A program made the translations under genes and the position numbers. From the NCBI RefSeq assembly GCF_001014645.1, contig NZ_LASZ01000001.1:124001-188000 (forward strand): DNA of 64,000 bases. The letters run 5' to 3'. Of this stretch, positions 1 through 10,400 are shown piece after piece (position 1 is the stretch's first letter; each line of letters starts with the position of its first letter). This DNA comes from Luteimonas sp. FCS-9 (GTDB lineage: Bacteria; Pseudomonadota; Gammaproteobacteria; Xanthomonadales; Xanthomonadaceae). Under the pieces are notes generated by a model, which was not told where the DNA came from, did no database searches, and saw only the letters and a program-made list of their open reading frames with translations.

Positions 1-200
1 TCTCGGCCGTGCTCGGCGCCGGCCTGCTGATGGCGACCGGAAGTGCCACCGCAGTTCCCGCGGAACAATGCGAGAACGACGGTCAGATCGGGCACAGCTG
101 GAGCTCGGAGGCCGGCCAGAACGGTTGGCACGTGTGGGAATGCTGGGACGGCAACTGGCAGTACCGCGGCTACTGCGGGCTCAGTTTGTGCGTCGTCTGA
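1..200 (+). CDS. Small secreted protein, 5' truncated by window edge
   Basis: The frame is open from the first bases. A hydrophobic stretch rich in Ala, Gly and Leu is followed by a small-residue cleavage-like site (SATAVPA), which looks like the end of a signal peptide. The mature part is about 45 residues with four cysteines and many tryptophans (WHVWECWDGNWQ), suggesting a small disulfide-bonded exported protein. The true start is probably upstream of the window. I do not recognise the family and assign no function. Confidence 0.5.
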   Translation, partial: SAVLGAGLLMATGSATAVPAEQCENDGQIGHSWSSEAGQNGWHVWECWDGNWQYRGYCGLSLCVV

Positions 201-244
201 GCAGCTGACGCGGCGGCTGGACGCCACGACGGCGCGGGGCGTTC

Positions 245-556
245 TCAAGCCGCCATCGCCTCGTGGATCGCATCCGGGCGCACCGCCGCCACCCGCAACA
301 GCGTCCTGGCCGCACCCGAAGGCTCGCGCCGCCCCTGCTCCCAGTCCTGGAACGTCCGCACCGACACGCCCAGCAGGCTGGCGAACTGCGCCTGCGACAG
401 GCCCAGGCGCTGCCGGGCTTCTGCGGCAATCGACACCGGCACCATGTTGACCTTACCCAACTGGCCGGCATTGACCGACCGTACCGCGGCCAGCAACTCG
501 GCGCCGATATCACGGCGGGCATCCCGGGCCTTCAAGGCTTTCTCATTCATCGGCAT
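245..556 (-). CDS. XRE-family HTH protein (NadS/HigA-like), orphan antitoxin
   Basis: This is a 103-residue protein starting at MPMNEKALKAR. The C-terminal half has a clear helix-turn-helix of the NadS/HigA antitoxin type (LGLSQAQFASLLGVS, then TFQDWEQGRREP). Such proteins usually follow a RelE/HigB-like toxin and repress the pair. Here the gene comes directly after the tmRNA terminator and no toxin gene is visible on either side, so it looks like an orphan antitoxin or stand-alone regulator. A start two codons later is also possible. Confidence 0.75.
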   Translation of the reverse strand: MPMNEKALKARDARRDIGAELLAAVRSVNAGQLGKVNMVPVSIAAEARQRLGLSQAQFASLLGVSVRTFQDWEQGRREPSGAARTLLRVAAVRPDAIHEAMAA

Positions 557-569
557 GTCCAGGTTCCTA

Positions 570-599
570 AAAAAAAACCGGGCCCGTTCGGGCCCGGCT
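570..599 (-). terminator. Rho-independent terminator of tmRNA
   Basis: The stem CCGGGCCC/GGGCCCGG (8 bp) has a GTTC loop. On the minus strand it is followed by a run of at least eight T. It lies just past the CCA end of the tmRNA gene. Confidence 0.9.
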
Positions 600-608
600 T
601 TCATCGAG

Positions 609-962
<354 letters not shown>

Positions 963-992
963 GAGGAGATCAGAACTTACGCTGATGCACGC

Positions 993-1020
993 AGTATAGG
1001 GGCGTGTCGCGGGCACGCAA
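993..1020 (-). promoter_or_regulatory. Sigma70-like promoter of ssrA
   Basis: On the minus strand TTGCGT (1015-1020) and TATACT (993-998) are separated by 16 bases. They lie about 30 bases upstream of the mature 5' end of tmRNA, as expected for a processed precursor. Confidence 0.6.
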
Positions 1021-1165
1021 GCGCCGGACCGAGCGTGGCAGGCGCAGGTTCATCGGCATCGGCGCCGTATCCCGCTTCAGCCAAGCTGCCCGCTGATCGT
1101 TCCGCCTATGAGACTTGTCATCGGCTATAACGTCGCATCGTTCGATCGGCGCTGTTAGCATGCGC

Positions 1166-1290
1166 GTCCCCTTGGGGAGTAGCCGGCTTCCGCTCCGCGG
1201 AAGCGCCCGCGTCAACACACTCGATCCAGTGCGATCGTGGCGCGTGCGACCAGTCCAGGTTGGCGAGACCAGCGGTGTACCGGCATCACG
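1166..1290 (+). ncRNA. yybP-ykoY (Mn2+) riboswitch upstream of mntP
   Basis: The leader contains the signature segments of the yybP-ykoY manganese riboswitch in order: CTTGGGGAGTAGCC (about 1180-1194), then GTCAACACACTCG (about 1211-1223), then TTGGCGAGACCA (about 1260-1271). GC-rich hairpins lie between them. The downstream gene is the manganese exporter mntP, the classic target in proteobacteria. The RNA would promote mntP expression when Mn2+ is high. The boundaries are approximate. Confidence 0.8.
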
Positions 1291-1349
1291 CGGGTTGGGC
1301 GCGCCGGCACGCCGTCATCGTGCTCGCCCGACCCCGATCGATGCGCCCG

Positions 1350-1940
1350 ATGTCCATGAGCTCCATCCTCCTGATCGGCTTCGCCATGTCGACCGATGCC
1401 TTCGCCGCAGCCGTCGGCAAGGGCGCGGCGATGCGTCGTCCCCGCTTCGGCCAGGCGCTGCGCGCTGGCGTGATCTTCGGCGTCATCGAGGCACTCACGC
1501 CCGTCATCGGCTGGGCACTGGGGCTGGCCGCGGCCGCCTACGTCGCCGCCTGGGACCACTGGATCGCCTTCGTGCTGCTGGGCCTCTTAGGCGCGCGCAT
1601 GATCCACGCCGGCCTGCGCAAGGCGCCGGACACCGAGGCCGCCGAGCCGCCCGCTCGCCACGGCTTCTGGAACCTCGCCGCGACAGGCTTCGCGACCAGC
1701 ATCGATGCGATGGCCGTGGGCGTCGGCCTGGCTTTTCTCGACGTCAACATCGCCGTCGTCGCAACGGTCATTGGCATCTGCACGCTGGTGATGGTGACCA
1801 CCGGCATCATGCTCGGCCGTGTGCTGGGCACACTTGCCGGCAAACGTGCCGAGGTCGTCGGTGGGCTGATCCTGATCGGCATCGGCGCGGCGATCCTCTA
1901 CGACCATCTCGGCGGCGGTGGCGGCCTGCCGACGCTGTAG
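1350..1940 (+). CDS. mntP: Manganese efflux pump MntP
   Basis: This integral inner-membrane protein of 196 residues has six hydrophobic segments in two repeats. Each repeat carries the family's acidic motif: [15 protein letters not shown] in the first and [13 protein letters not shown] in the second. Length and layout fit MntP (YebN), which exports Mn2+. A start at 1350 (MSMSS) or 1356 fits the family length better than upstream in-frame ATGs. The Mn2+ riboswitch just upstream supports both function and regulation. Confidence 0.92.
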   Translation: MSMSSILLIGFAMSTDAFAAAVGKGAAMRRPRFGQALRAGVIFGVIEALTPVIGWALGLAAAAYVAAWDHWIAFVLLGLLGARMIHAGLRKAPDTEAAEPPARHGFWNLAATGFATSIDAMAVGVGLAFLDVNIAVVATVIGICTLVMVTTGIMLGRVLGTLAGKRAEVVGGLILIGIGAAILYDHLGGGGGLPTL

Positions 1941-2047
1941 CGGCTGCGCGCGGGGTGCGCGGCGGCGTCGCAAGCGGTCGATACGGTTCACGGCAGCCAC
2001 ACGGAGGCTGCCCGAAGCTCCGATGATCGTCAGCCGGAGCGTCCTCG

Positions 2048-2545
2048 ATGAAAGTCCGCCGCGTCTACAGCACCGACTCCCTGCCCGCCGCGCAGACCGC
2101 GATCCGCGAAGTGCGCGATGCCGGCATCGAGGATGACGCCATCTCGCTGATCGCCCGCTCGGACATCGAGCTCGAACGCGTGCCCGAGCACCAGAAGGAA
2201 GCCCCCACCGACTTCAAGCATGCCGCAATGCGCGGGGCCGGCTTGGGCGGCGCAACCGGGCTGGTCGCAGGGCTAGTGGCCGTCGCCGTGCCGCCGCTCG
2301 GCCTCACCCTCGCCGGCGTGGCCCTGACGACGCTGGCCGGTGCCGCGGTCGGCACATGGGCCTCGTCGCTCGTCGGCGCATCGCTCCCGGATCCGGTGCG
2401 GCGCAAGTTCGAGGACGAAATCGAATCGGGCCGCATCCTGATCGTCATCGACGGTGAAGGCGAGGCTCTGGCGCGTGCCGAGGCTGCGCTGCAGGCCGCC
2501 GGTGCGCGGCATCTGCCGTACGAGGATGCGTCGGCGTTGAGTTAA
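2048..2545 (+). CDS. Glycine-zipper protein, stress-response type, unknown function
   Basis: A 165-residue protein. The N-terminal part (residues 1-50) resembles the alpha/beta start of DUF1269/YflT-type general stress proteins (VRRVYSTDSLPAAQTAI). It is followed by a hydrophobic Gly/Ala-rich segment (about 60-115) with glycine-zipper spacing, probably membrane-inserting, and a soluble C-terminus with a second alpha/beta unit (RILIVIDGEG). This is the last host gene before the prophage; before integration it would have been next to tRNA-Ser. No specific function can be assigned. Confidence 0.75.
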   Translation: MKVRRVYSTDSLPAAQTAIREVRDAGIEDDAISLIARSDIELERVPEHQKEAPTDFKHAAMRGAGLGGATGLVAGLVAVAVPPLGLTLAGVALTTLAGAAVGTWASSLVGASLPDPVRRKFEDEIESGRILIVIDGEGEALARAEAALQAAGARHLPYEDASALS

Positions 2546-2588
2546 GGGAATGTGCGAAGCAGCGACTGTCTGTACTGATGCAAGGAGT

Positions 2589-2602
2589 TGGCGGAGAGAG
2601 TG
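2589..2602. repeat. attL core
   Basis: TGGCGGAGAGAGTG is identical to the CCA plus acceptor and T-arm start of tRNA-Ser at the right end. Host DNA (the stress-type gene) lies to the left and phage-type genes begin on the right. Confidence 0.85.
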
Positions 2603-2689
2603 TCCGCCAACCGACTGCACTATAGCCTGCAGAATAAGCCATGTTCGCGGCGCTTGAATCCCCATACCCATCCAGCTACCCCTCCGTCG

Positions 2690-2986
2690 TCACCGGCGCA
2701 TGGGCAGCCCCATTTCAGCCATCGCCGCGCGCATCCGTGCTCGGGTTTCCATCGCGCGTCGACCTGGCGGAAGGCCAGGGCGCGCAGCGACCCATCGCTC
2801 AACATAGCGGCGCCCCTGCGCCATGCTTGCCGCCTTGCCCTCTAGCCGGACGCCCCAGGCCCACGTGATCACGACATTCCCGTCGGGGCTGACCGAGGCG
2901 ATACACCCGTAGTGCCAATGCAGCGCCACGCCGCCATCGGTGCATTCGAGCCAGCGGCAGGCGGGAGGGAGTTCGCGGCTCGGCAT
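2690..2986 (-). CDS. Hypothetical phage protein, last gene of the late region
   Basis: A 98-residue soluble protein starting MPSRELPPACRW. The middle (LHWHYGCIASVSPDG, then VITWAWGVRLEGK) is well-structured beta-type sequence, and the C-terminus is basic and Arg-rich. It is the first phage gene inside attL and the last in the leftward late direction. No domain is recognised. Upstream in-frame starts exist, but the sequence becomes low quality there. Confidence 0.6.
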   Translation of the reverse strand: MPSRELPPACRWLECTDGGVALHWHYGCIASVSPDGNVVITWAWGVRLEGKAASMAQGRRYVERWVAARPGLPPGRRAMETRARMRAAMAEMGLPMRR

Positions 2987-3188
2987 GCCGGCGATCGTAC
3001 GCCGGGTCGTCTCAGCACCGGAGACAGTGCAGCCGCCGGGCCACGGCTGGCCCGGCACGCGCTGGGAATACCAACAGGAGTCAGCGAGGTGCGCGTTGCT
3101 GCGCTGTCAGCGTCGCGCAGCCGCCCGCGAAAGTCTGTCGGGAAACGCCGCGACGCGCCGTAGGGGAAGCCCTACGGGCCGGCCAGGG

Positions 3189-3410
3189 TCAGTCGAAGTA
3201 CCAGTCGCTCGGGCCAGCCTGCGCGCGATAGCGCGACGCCTCGCGCCGCAGGTGGCTCGCGCCCTCCTCCGCACGCGCACGAGCGCGCCAGTCCGCGCCG
3301 TGCGCTGCGGCGATCAAGTCTCGGGCCTGCTGCTCGAGCTCCTGGGCGCGGCGCCGCGCGCGTTCGGCACTGGCCGGGTCGATGACCCTTGGGGTTCGGC
3401 ATCTCCTCAT
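3189..3410 (-). CDS. Small coiled-coil phage protein
   Basis: 73 residues, almost entirely predicted helix, with a charged Ala/Arg/Glu heptad-like stretch (ERARRRAQELEQQARDLIA) and an aromatic end (DWYFD). It lies downstream of the tail-tip genes in the same direction. The start is uncertain: the chosen ATG (MRRCRTP) has no strong ribosome-binding site and an overlapping frame has another ATG nearby. No function is assigned. Confidence 0.45.
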   Translation of the reverse strand: MRRCRTPRVIDPASAERARRRAQELEQQARDLIAAAHGADWRARARAEEGASHLRREASRYRAQAGPSDWYFD

Positions 3411-3463
3411 GCGGACAGCGTGCGCCGGCGGCGTTGCATGGCCTGCGACCGCGCTCCCATCCC

Positions 3464-4150
3464 TCAGTATCCAGTCACGTCGACGACGTAGGCGCCGGCG
3501 GCGACGGAGTAGTTCGGGGGCGTGGTCGGGCCCCACCTCTGGGAGGCGAAGTTCGCCGACACGAGCTTGAACGTGTTGCCGGTGATCGCCAGCATCCCGC
3601 GGAACGTGTAGAGCCACCAATCCTGCTGCGATGGCACCGGCGACTGGTTGACGACGCGGGTGCTTGCGGCTGGCCCGTCCTGGAACACCGCATAGTTCTT
3701 CCCCGCGGGGTAGTCGACGGTGAAACCGTCCGTGCCATTGCTTGATGGCAACAGCTCGTGCACCCCGACGATCCGCAGGTACCTGAGCGCAGCGTTGAAC
3801 ACGATCTGCCCGGTCTCGCTCTTCACCTCGAGGTACTGGGCCGGGACGTCGTTGGGCGTGCGCGCGAAGACGAAATACTCGACGACTGCGCCAGGTGCGC
3901 CCTTGCAGACGATGTCGACGATCGCGTTGCCGCTGGTGAACGCGCGTACCGCGGCCCAGGCTCCGGCCGGGGACCGCACCGCGATCAGCGGCCAGTCCGG
4001 GCAGTTGGGGATCGTGAACGACACGTAGCTCGTGTCGCCAGCTGCCGTCGTCGTGGTCGTGACGCCTTTCGCGAATAGCGCGAGGTTGGCGTAGGCGCCG
4101 TCGATGACCAGATTGTTGGTGTCGTTGTAGACGATCAGGCCAGCGGGCAT
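3464..4150 (-). CDS. Phage tail-tip associated protein, unknown
   Basis: A 228-residue beta-rich protein starting MPAGLIVYNDTNNLVIDG. It stops just downstream of J and a 99-residue companion, and its start overlaps that companion's stop codon. Similar proteins follow gpJ in lambdoid phages and are thought to belong to the tail tip or fibre. There is no enzyme motif, signal peptide or membrane segment. The role is inferred from position and composition. Confidence 0.65.
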   Translation of the reverse strand: MPAGLIVYNDTNNLVIDGAYANLALFAKGVTTTTTAAGDTSYVSFTIPNCPDWPLIAVRSPAGAWAAVRAFTSGNAIVDIVCKGAPGAVVEYFVFARTPNDVPAQYLEVKSETGQIVFNAALRYLRIVGVHELLPSSNGTDGFTVDYPAGKNYAVFQDGPAASTRVVNQSPVPSQQDWWLYTFRGMLAITGNTFKLVSANFASQRWGPTTPPNYSVAAGAYVVDVTGY

Positions 4151-4449
4151 CAGTAGACCCCGACCAGCAGCGTGCAGTTGGTGACGCCAGTGCCGTAGGC
4201 GGTGTTCGTCCCGTAGGACAGGACGTTGTTGCCGTCGACGGTTACGCTCGGCCGGTACGCGGAGCCGCGCACCGCCGGCGAGTTGTTGTTGATCACGCTG
4301 ACCCAGGCCGTGCCCTCGGGCAGCTGAACCGAGCCGCTGGCGCCAGCCGGCACGTCGATCGCGGCGACGAAGCGGGTCAGCCGGTCGGTCACCTCAAGCA
4401 CCACGCGGCCGGACTCGTCGAGGCACTGCAGACCCTGCGGCATCACCAC
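4150..4449 (-). CDS. Small tail-tip associated protein
   Basis: 99 residues, beta-rich (GLQCLDESGRVVLEVTDR near the N-terminus). The start overlaps the end of J by seven bases and the stop overlaps the next start, so the three genes are probably translationally coupled. It shares with the next gene a beginning that names a quantity and its derivative-like strand (GLIVYND versus GLQCLDE), hinting that the two are distant paralogues. The role is inferred from context. Confidence 0.6.
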   Translation of the reverse strand: MVMPQGLQCLDESGRVVLEVTDRLTRFVAAIDVPAGASGSVQLPEGTAWVSVINNNSPAVRGSAYRPSVTVDGNNVLSYGTNTAYGTGVTNCTLLVGVY

Positions 4450-7400
4450 ACCCCCATGCGTACACGCAGGCGCCCCTGGGCGTCGTAAACGCGGTGATTG
4501 CCGTCACTGTACTCTGTGCGCGCGCCGCCGCCCGGGGCAACGATGCGGAAGACCGACGCCAGCACGTTGAACTCCGGCCGAACGCCGTCGTTGACGCTTT
4601 CGAAACCGGAGATCAGGCCGTCGTTCGTCACGTAAACGCCGAACTTCGCATCCAGGCCGGCGCGCAGCTCCTGGGTCACCTGCGTGAGTCCGCCGGCCCC
4701 AGGCGACCAGGGCGACGGCTTCGTCTGCCCCGGAGCAGCTTTCTCCAGCATGGGCATCGTGATCCACGCATACGGGTCGTTGCCCGGCTCTTGCGTGATC
4801 CATCGCGCTCTAGCCATTGTTGTGCCAGCAGGGGCCGTGCCTACGGCGATAGCTCGCGGCCAGCTTGCGATGGCGTTTCCTCCCGTAGTGCCGTAGGTCG
4901 GACTTGTAAAAGTGGCCAACCAGACGCCTGCCGAATTGACAAAGACAACTTCAATCCGGCCGCGCGATCGCAAATTGGACAGGTACGCTGACGCGATGAA
5001 CGTATCTCCCGGTTCTGCCGGCACACCGTCGCTATCCCAAAAATTCGACCCGGACGGGTTGGACACGCCGCGGATGCCGTAGGTATTGCTACCGTCCGGC
5101 TTGCGCGCTGCGGAACCTAGGTTAATTTCGCCGCGGTCACCCCATTCCAGGATTGCCCACGACCATCCTGGATGACCGGACCCACTGCCGCCGAAGTCGG
5201 CGTTTTGCAGCAGGTTCCCGCCGCCGGTCTGGCTCGAGCGAACATCAAGAATCGCCGACGCCGCCCCGTTTGCCGCAGCTAGCGCCTGGGTCGCGGTCGT
5301 CTGCGCGTTGCCGGCCTTGGTGTCGACGGTCGTGATCTGCTGCGCGAGTTGCTGGCCCTGCGCCGTGACCACGGTCTGCAGCTGCGTGACGCTCGCCTCG
5401 CTCGCTACGCGGCCCCCGCCGGCCGGCATCTGCGCCTCGACCGCCGACACGCGGCTAGCGGTCGCCGAGTTGGCCGTCGCCGCCGCTTGGACGGCATCGA
5501 TGACCGCCGCAGCGTTGGCGAGGTCGGCCGCGGTGCGGCGCACGGCGCGAGGCCGGCGCAGCGACTTGCTGACCGCCGCCGGCCCCTCCGCGCGCACCGC
5601 GGCGCGCGTGGCTCCCGCTGGGACTGCGTGCGACATCGCAAGCGGGTACCACGTGCCGACGGCGGGGTTCGACAGGTCCACGCGGCGCGTCACGTTGCTG
5701 ACGCCGCTCCCGGCCGGGCCGTCGAATCGGACCGCGAGCGAGATCCGCGACATCGTCTCGTTGGCGCGGACCTCGGCCGCGAAGTCGAGGATCTCACCGG
5801 GTGTGACATCGAACGACCGCGTGTTCGGCGACCACTGCGCGGTCGACGTCACCAGGCTCACGCCGTCTTCCACGGTCGCGGTATCGCCCAGGTCGGCCGG
5901 CACGAGGTTGTCGCCGGCAGTGAACGCCGCGCGCACCGCGTCGAGGCGCGACGCCGTGGCCGCGTTCGCGGTCGCCGCCGCTTGCTCGGCGGCCTGCACG
6001 CGCGCCTCACTGGCCAGCATGCCGCCGCCTGCGGGGACGCGCGCCTCCATCGTCGCGACGCGGGCGACCGTCGCCGCGTTCTCGGCGGCGCGCACGGTCT
6101 CCTCGGCGATGATCCGCGCGAGCGCGGCATCGGCGGCGTTCGCTGCGGCCGACGCCTCGGTGACGTCGATCAGCAGCAAGTCGTCCAGCACAACACCGTC
6201 GCCGGCCGGAATGCTCACGCGATTGAGCTGCAGCAACGCACGGTTCCGCGACGAACCAGCCGCGACAGTTACGTAGCCGCTGAGCTTGGAATAGCTGTCG
6301 ACGCTGAGCGACGCCATCGTCGCCGAGGCGAAGCCGGGGTAGATCGGGTTCACGCCGCCGTCGGACAACGCGAACCGCAACGTCACAGTGCCGGTGGTGC
6401 CGCCGATCCGCCTTGTCCATGCCTCGGCGTAGTAGCGCCGGCCCTCTTGCACGTCGAACGAGCCAAGCGGCGAGCTGGCGGTGGTGCCGCTGCTGAGCAC
6501 CTGCAGCGCCTGCGCACCGGAACGCGCGCCCGTGACGATCGTCTGCAAGCCGGGCAGCACTTGCCCCAGGGCATACCGCTCGAACCCGCCATCCGCGACC
6601 ATGTTCGCGCCCGACTGCTGCAGGCTGGCGACCGACGCCTCGATCACGAGGGAACGGGACGCGGCCGCTTCGTCCCCCGCGGCGCGCGCGGCCTGCTCGG
6701 CCAGCACTTGCGCCTCGGTCGCGAGCCGCCCGGTACCGGCCGGGTTGCGCGCTTCGAGCGCCGAGATCCTGGACGCATTCGCCGCCGCTGCGGTCGCTGC
6801 CGTTTGCTCCGCTTGCACCACCCTCGCTTCAGATGCCGAGCGGCCGCCATCGGCTGGGGATTTTGACTCCAAGAGCGACGTGCGCGATGCGACAGCGAGG
6901 AGATCAAGCCCTTGCTGCACGACCTTGGCATCTGTTACTTGCAGCGCAGATGCGGTCGCCGCATTGTCAGCTACGATGCCCTGCGAATCCGCCATGCCGA
7001 GCGGAACTCCTCCGATGACCTGGAGCACGTACTCGGCCCAGCGCCCTTGACGGCTAGACCCCGTCGGAGATTGCAGGACCTCAATCGCCCCCCCTTGCTT
7101 CAGGCTCCGCCGGCCGACGATGATTGCGGCCGTGCTACCGGTGACGTCTCGCACAAAGCCCGGGGAGGCGCCGAGCGAAAGAAGCGCGTCACGCACTCCG
7201 GTAGACACGGGACCAGTGCCGCTGATCGATCCGACATGATCGGACGTCACAACGAGCACATATCGATCTTCCGGCAGGGATGCTACGTAATCGACCAGCT
7301 CGGGGCCGCTCGCTGCGAGGTCGCCGTATGTGTCAAACCGAACGCCCGCGTTCAGCGTGCTGTCGGAATTGATCGAGAAGAAGTTGAAGCCACGATTCGG

Positions 7401-10400
7401 CGTGTGCAACCTCTCGCCGGCGGCGTTGTAGACCCCGCGCGCTCGAGGGGAGCCGCTGGGCGCCGAACCCAACCCGGCGTCCGACACGACCGTGTAGGTT
7501 GCGACGTCGCCGATGCGCGCCAGGGCGGCGCGTGTTTCGTCGACACGTTGCGCAGTTGCCGCGTTTGCCGTTGCGGCTGCCAGCTCAGCGGCAGTGACCT
7601 GCGCAGTCGACGCCGCGCGCCCACCGTCGACGGGCAGCTTCGCCTCAATTGCTGCACTTCGGGCCGAGTTGGCCGCGGCTGCTGTCGCCGCAGCCTGCTC
7701 GATCGCGGTCGCGCGCGCCTCGCTCGCCGCGCGGCCGCCGTCCGCTGGCACCTTCGCCTCGACGGCGGTCTGGCGGCTGGCCAGCGCCTCATCGCGCTGC
7801 ACGCTGGCGGCCGCATTGGCGGTCACGGTCGCCTGGAGCGCGAGCGCGCCGTTTCCGCTGGGCAGGCGAGCGACGACCGCGTCGAGCCGGCGCACCTCGG
7901 CGCCGAGGTCGGTCGCCAGCTGCGTGGTCGCCGCCAGCGCCGCGGCCAGGGCCTCGCCGACGCTCTCGTAGTCGCCGAGCTTCTCCCACGCCGCGGGCGT
8001 CGTCGCCGGGTTCTGGCCGGTCGTCTGCGCGCGGGCGCGGTACAGGCCGCCCTCGTAGCGGACGAGCCACCCCGCGTTGTAGGTCGCGCCGGCCTCCCAC
8101 TCGGGGGCGCCCACGATCTCGGCGATCTCGGCGGCCAGGGCCTCGGCCTGCGCCAGTGCGGCGTCGGCGCGCAGGATCGCGGCGTCGCGCGCCGCGTTCG
8201 CCTTGGTGGTGGCATCGGCGGCGGCGGCCGCGATCGCCGCCGTGCGCGCGTTGTTGGCCTTCGTCGTCGCGTCGCTGGCGGCCGCGGAGACAGCCGCCTG
8301 CCGCGCCTCAGTCGCCTTGCGCGCAGCGTCGGCCGCGGCATCGCCCGCGACCTTCGCGTCGCCTTCGATTCGCGCCACGATCTCCTCGGAGACCTTGTCG
8401 CCGATCCCGCCGATCTGTTCGCCCAGGTTCCGGCCCAGGGTCTTGGCGACCACGCGCATGCCCGTCGACAGCGTGCCGCTGGTGTTTCGCGATCGGGCGG
8501 CGAAAGTCCAGTCGCCGCTCTCCGGCACGACCGCTTCAAAGGGCGCCGTGTGGTAGCCGTCGGCGTTGCCGACCGGTTCCATGGCGTCCCAATCGGGCGC
8601 GGTGACCTTGCCGGCTGTGACGCGGATCTCGACGCCCGCGAAATCCGCCGACCGCGTGGTGCCATCGAACCAGCCCCAGGTGTAGAGCCGCACGCCGCCC
8701 GAGCGCTCCTCGACGTCGAACAGGTCGACCAGCACCGGCGGCGCGTCGGCGCCGATCGTGCTGTAGATCGTGCCGGTTGCGATGCCCGGCCGGCCGTCCG
8801 GCGCGAATGGGCGCACCGCGACCTGGTACGTGCCGGCGCCGGGGATACGCCAGGCGGCGCTGCGCGTCGTCGTGCGCGCGACTTCCTGCAGCTGCCCATT
8901 CGCGTCGGCCATCTGCACCACCGTGTCGCCGACCGGGCCGCTCACCTCCCACTGGGCGACGAGCTCGGTGTAGACGGTGTCGCCCTGCACCACCTGGCGT
9001 TCGGTGACCAGCAGGTCGGACGCCACGGGCCGGGTCTGCAGCAGAGATTGGTTCGGCGGTCGGATGTAGTGCCCGGTCCGGACGTACTCCCAGAATTCCG
9101 GCCCTTCCGGCACGACGGATACGCGGGCACCCTTCATTCCGCTTTCGGGCTGCAGAGCGACCACGCGCACCCGGTAGCCGGGCGTCGGCTTGAAGTCGTA
9201 GCACCACAGGGTGTCGACGGCCGGGTTCGCTGCCGTGTTGCCGGGAAGCGCCGCATCGCTCGGCCACGCACCGACCAGCTGCAGGCGCGCGGACTTCCCC
9301 TCGAAGGGTCGGACCTCGAACACCCGGTAGGTCTTCTCGCCGGGGACGCGGAGCCCCACGTACGCCTTGCCCGTCTCCGGAGCCCGGACCGGCTCATCCA
9401 GGTCGATCGTGACCGTTCCGCCATCGACGCGCGCAGCGACGACGCGACCGCTGAATCCCCACTGCGTCAGGTCGTGCGACAACGACAGCACCGACAGGCG
9501 GCGGTAGGACAGGTGCTCGAGGTCGGTCGAGTAGCTGATGTCCTTGTACTGGTACAGCGACTGCGCCAGATGCCAGCGCGCGAGCATCGCCGCATGCGCC
9601 TCGCTGGTGATGCCCTCGCCCGTGACCTGCGTGGGGTTGAGCATCGTGGTCACGCCTGGCGCAGGTATGCGCAGCGTCTTGGTGCTCCAGTCCTCGGCGT
9701 CGTAGTACGTGAACTCGATGCCGTCGGCGGCGCTGGCCAGCGTGTAGTCCACCTGGAACTGGCCACGCTTGATCGTGCCCATACCGACGACGCCGCTGAG
9801 CGGCTGCTCGTCAGCGGCCCAGATAGGAGACATGCGGCCGGAGGCCCAACTCACCTGACCGAACCCGGCGAGCGCCAGGCTGTTGAGCATCTCGTCGTGG
9901 TTGCGCGCGTCCTTGACGACGTAGTCGTAGCCGAAGCCCTCGGCCGCGCAGTGCAGCATGAACGCCTGCAGGCCCGGCACGTCGATCATCTCCTCGGGCA
10001 GCCCCATGCCGGCGATGCGGTTCCCGTGCTCGTCGTTGATCCCGCGGGCATACGCGAGCAGGTGCGCGCCCGGGTTGCTGGTCTCCTGCGTGACCCACTC
10101 GGTACCGGTCCAGACAGGCACGGGCCGGCTGACGGCGACGCAGCGGATCTCGTCGGGCGCGTTCTGCAGCTGGCCGGAGGCCTTCATCCGGATGCCGATG
10201 CGCGGGATACCGGAGTAATCGGCAGGGTCGGCCTGGACGGCGACCATCGTTTCCCACTGCCACTTCGATTGGCCATTCGACCCACCGCCGTTGACCGCTC
10301 GGCCGCGGATCCGGGTGCGCACGTCGTACTGCCCTTCAGCGACATCGCGGGGCAGCGTCGCCCGATGCGGGTTGTAGTCGCTGTTCGCGAAGTTGCGCGA

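Noticed and set aside
1115-2026. 303-codon plus frame over mntP
   Set aside because: Out of frame with the conserved MntP protein and Arg-rich; a shadow frame.
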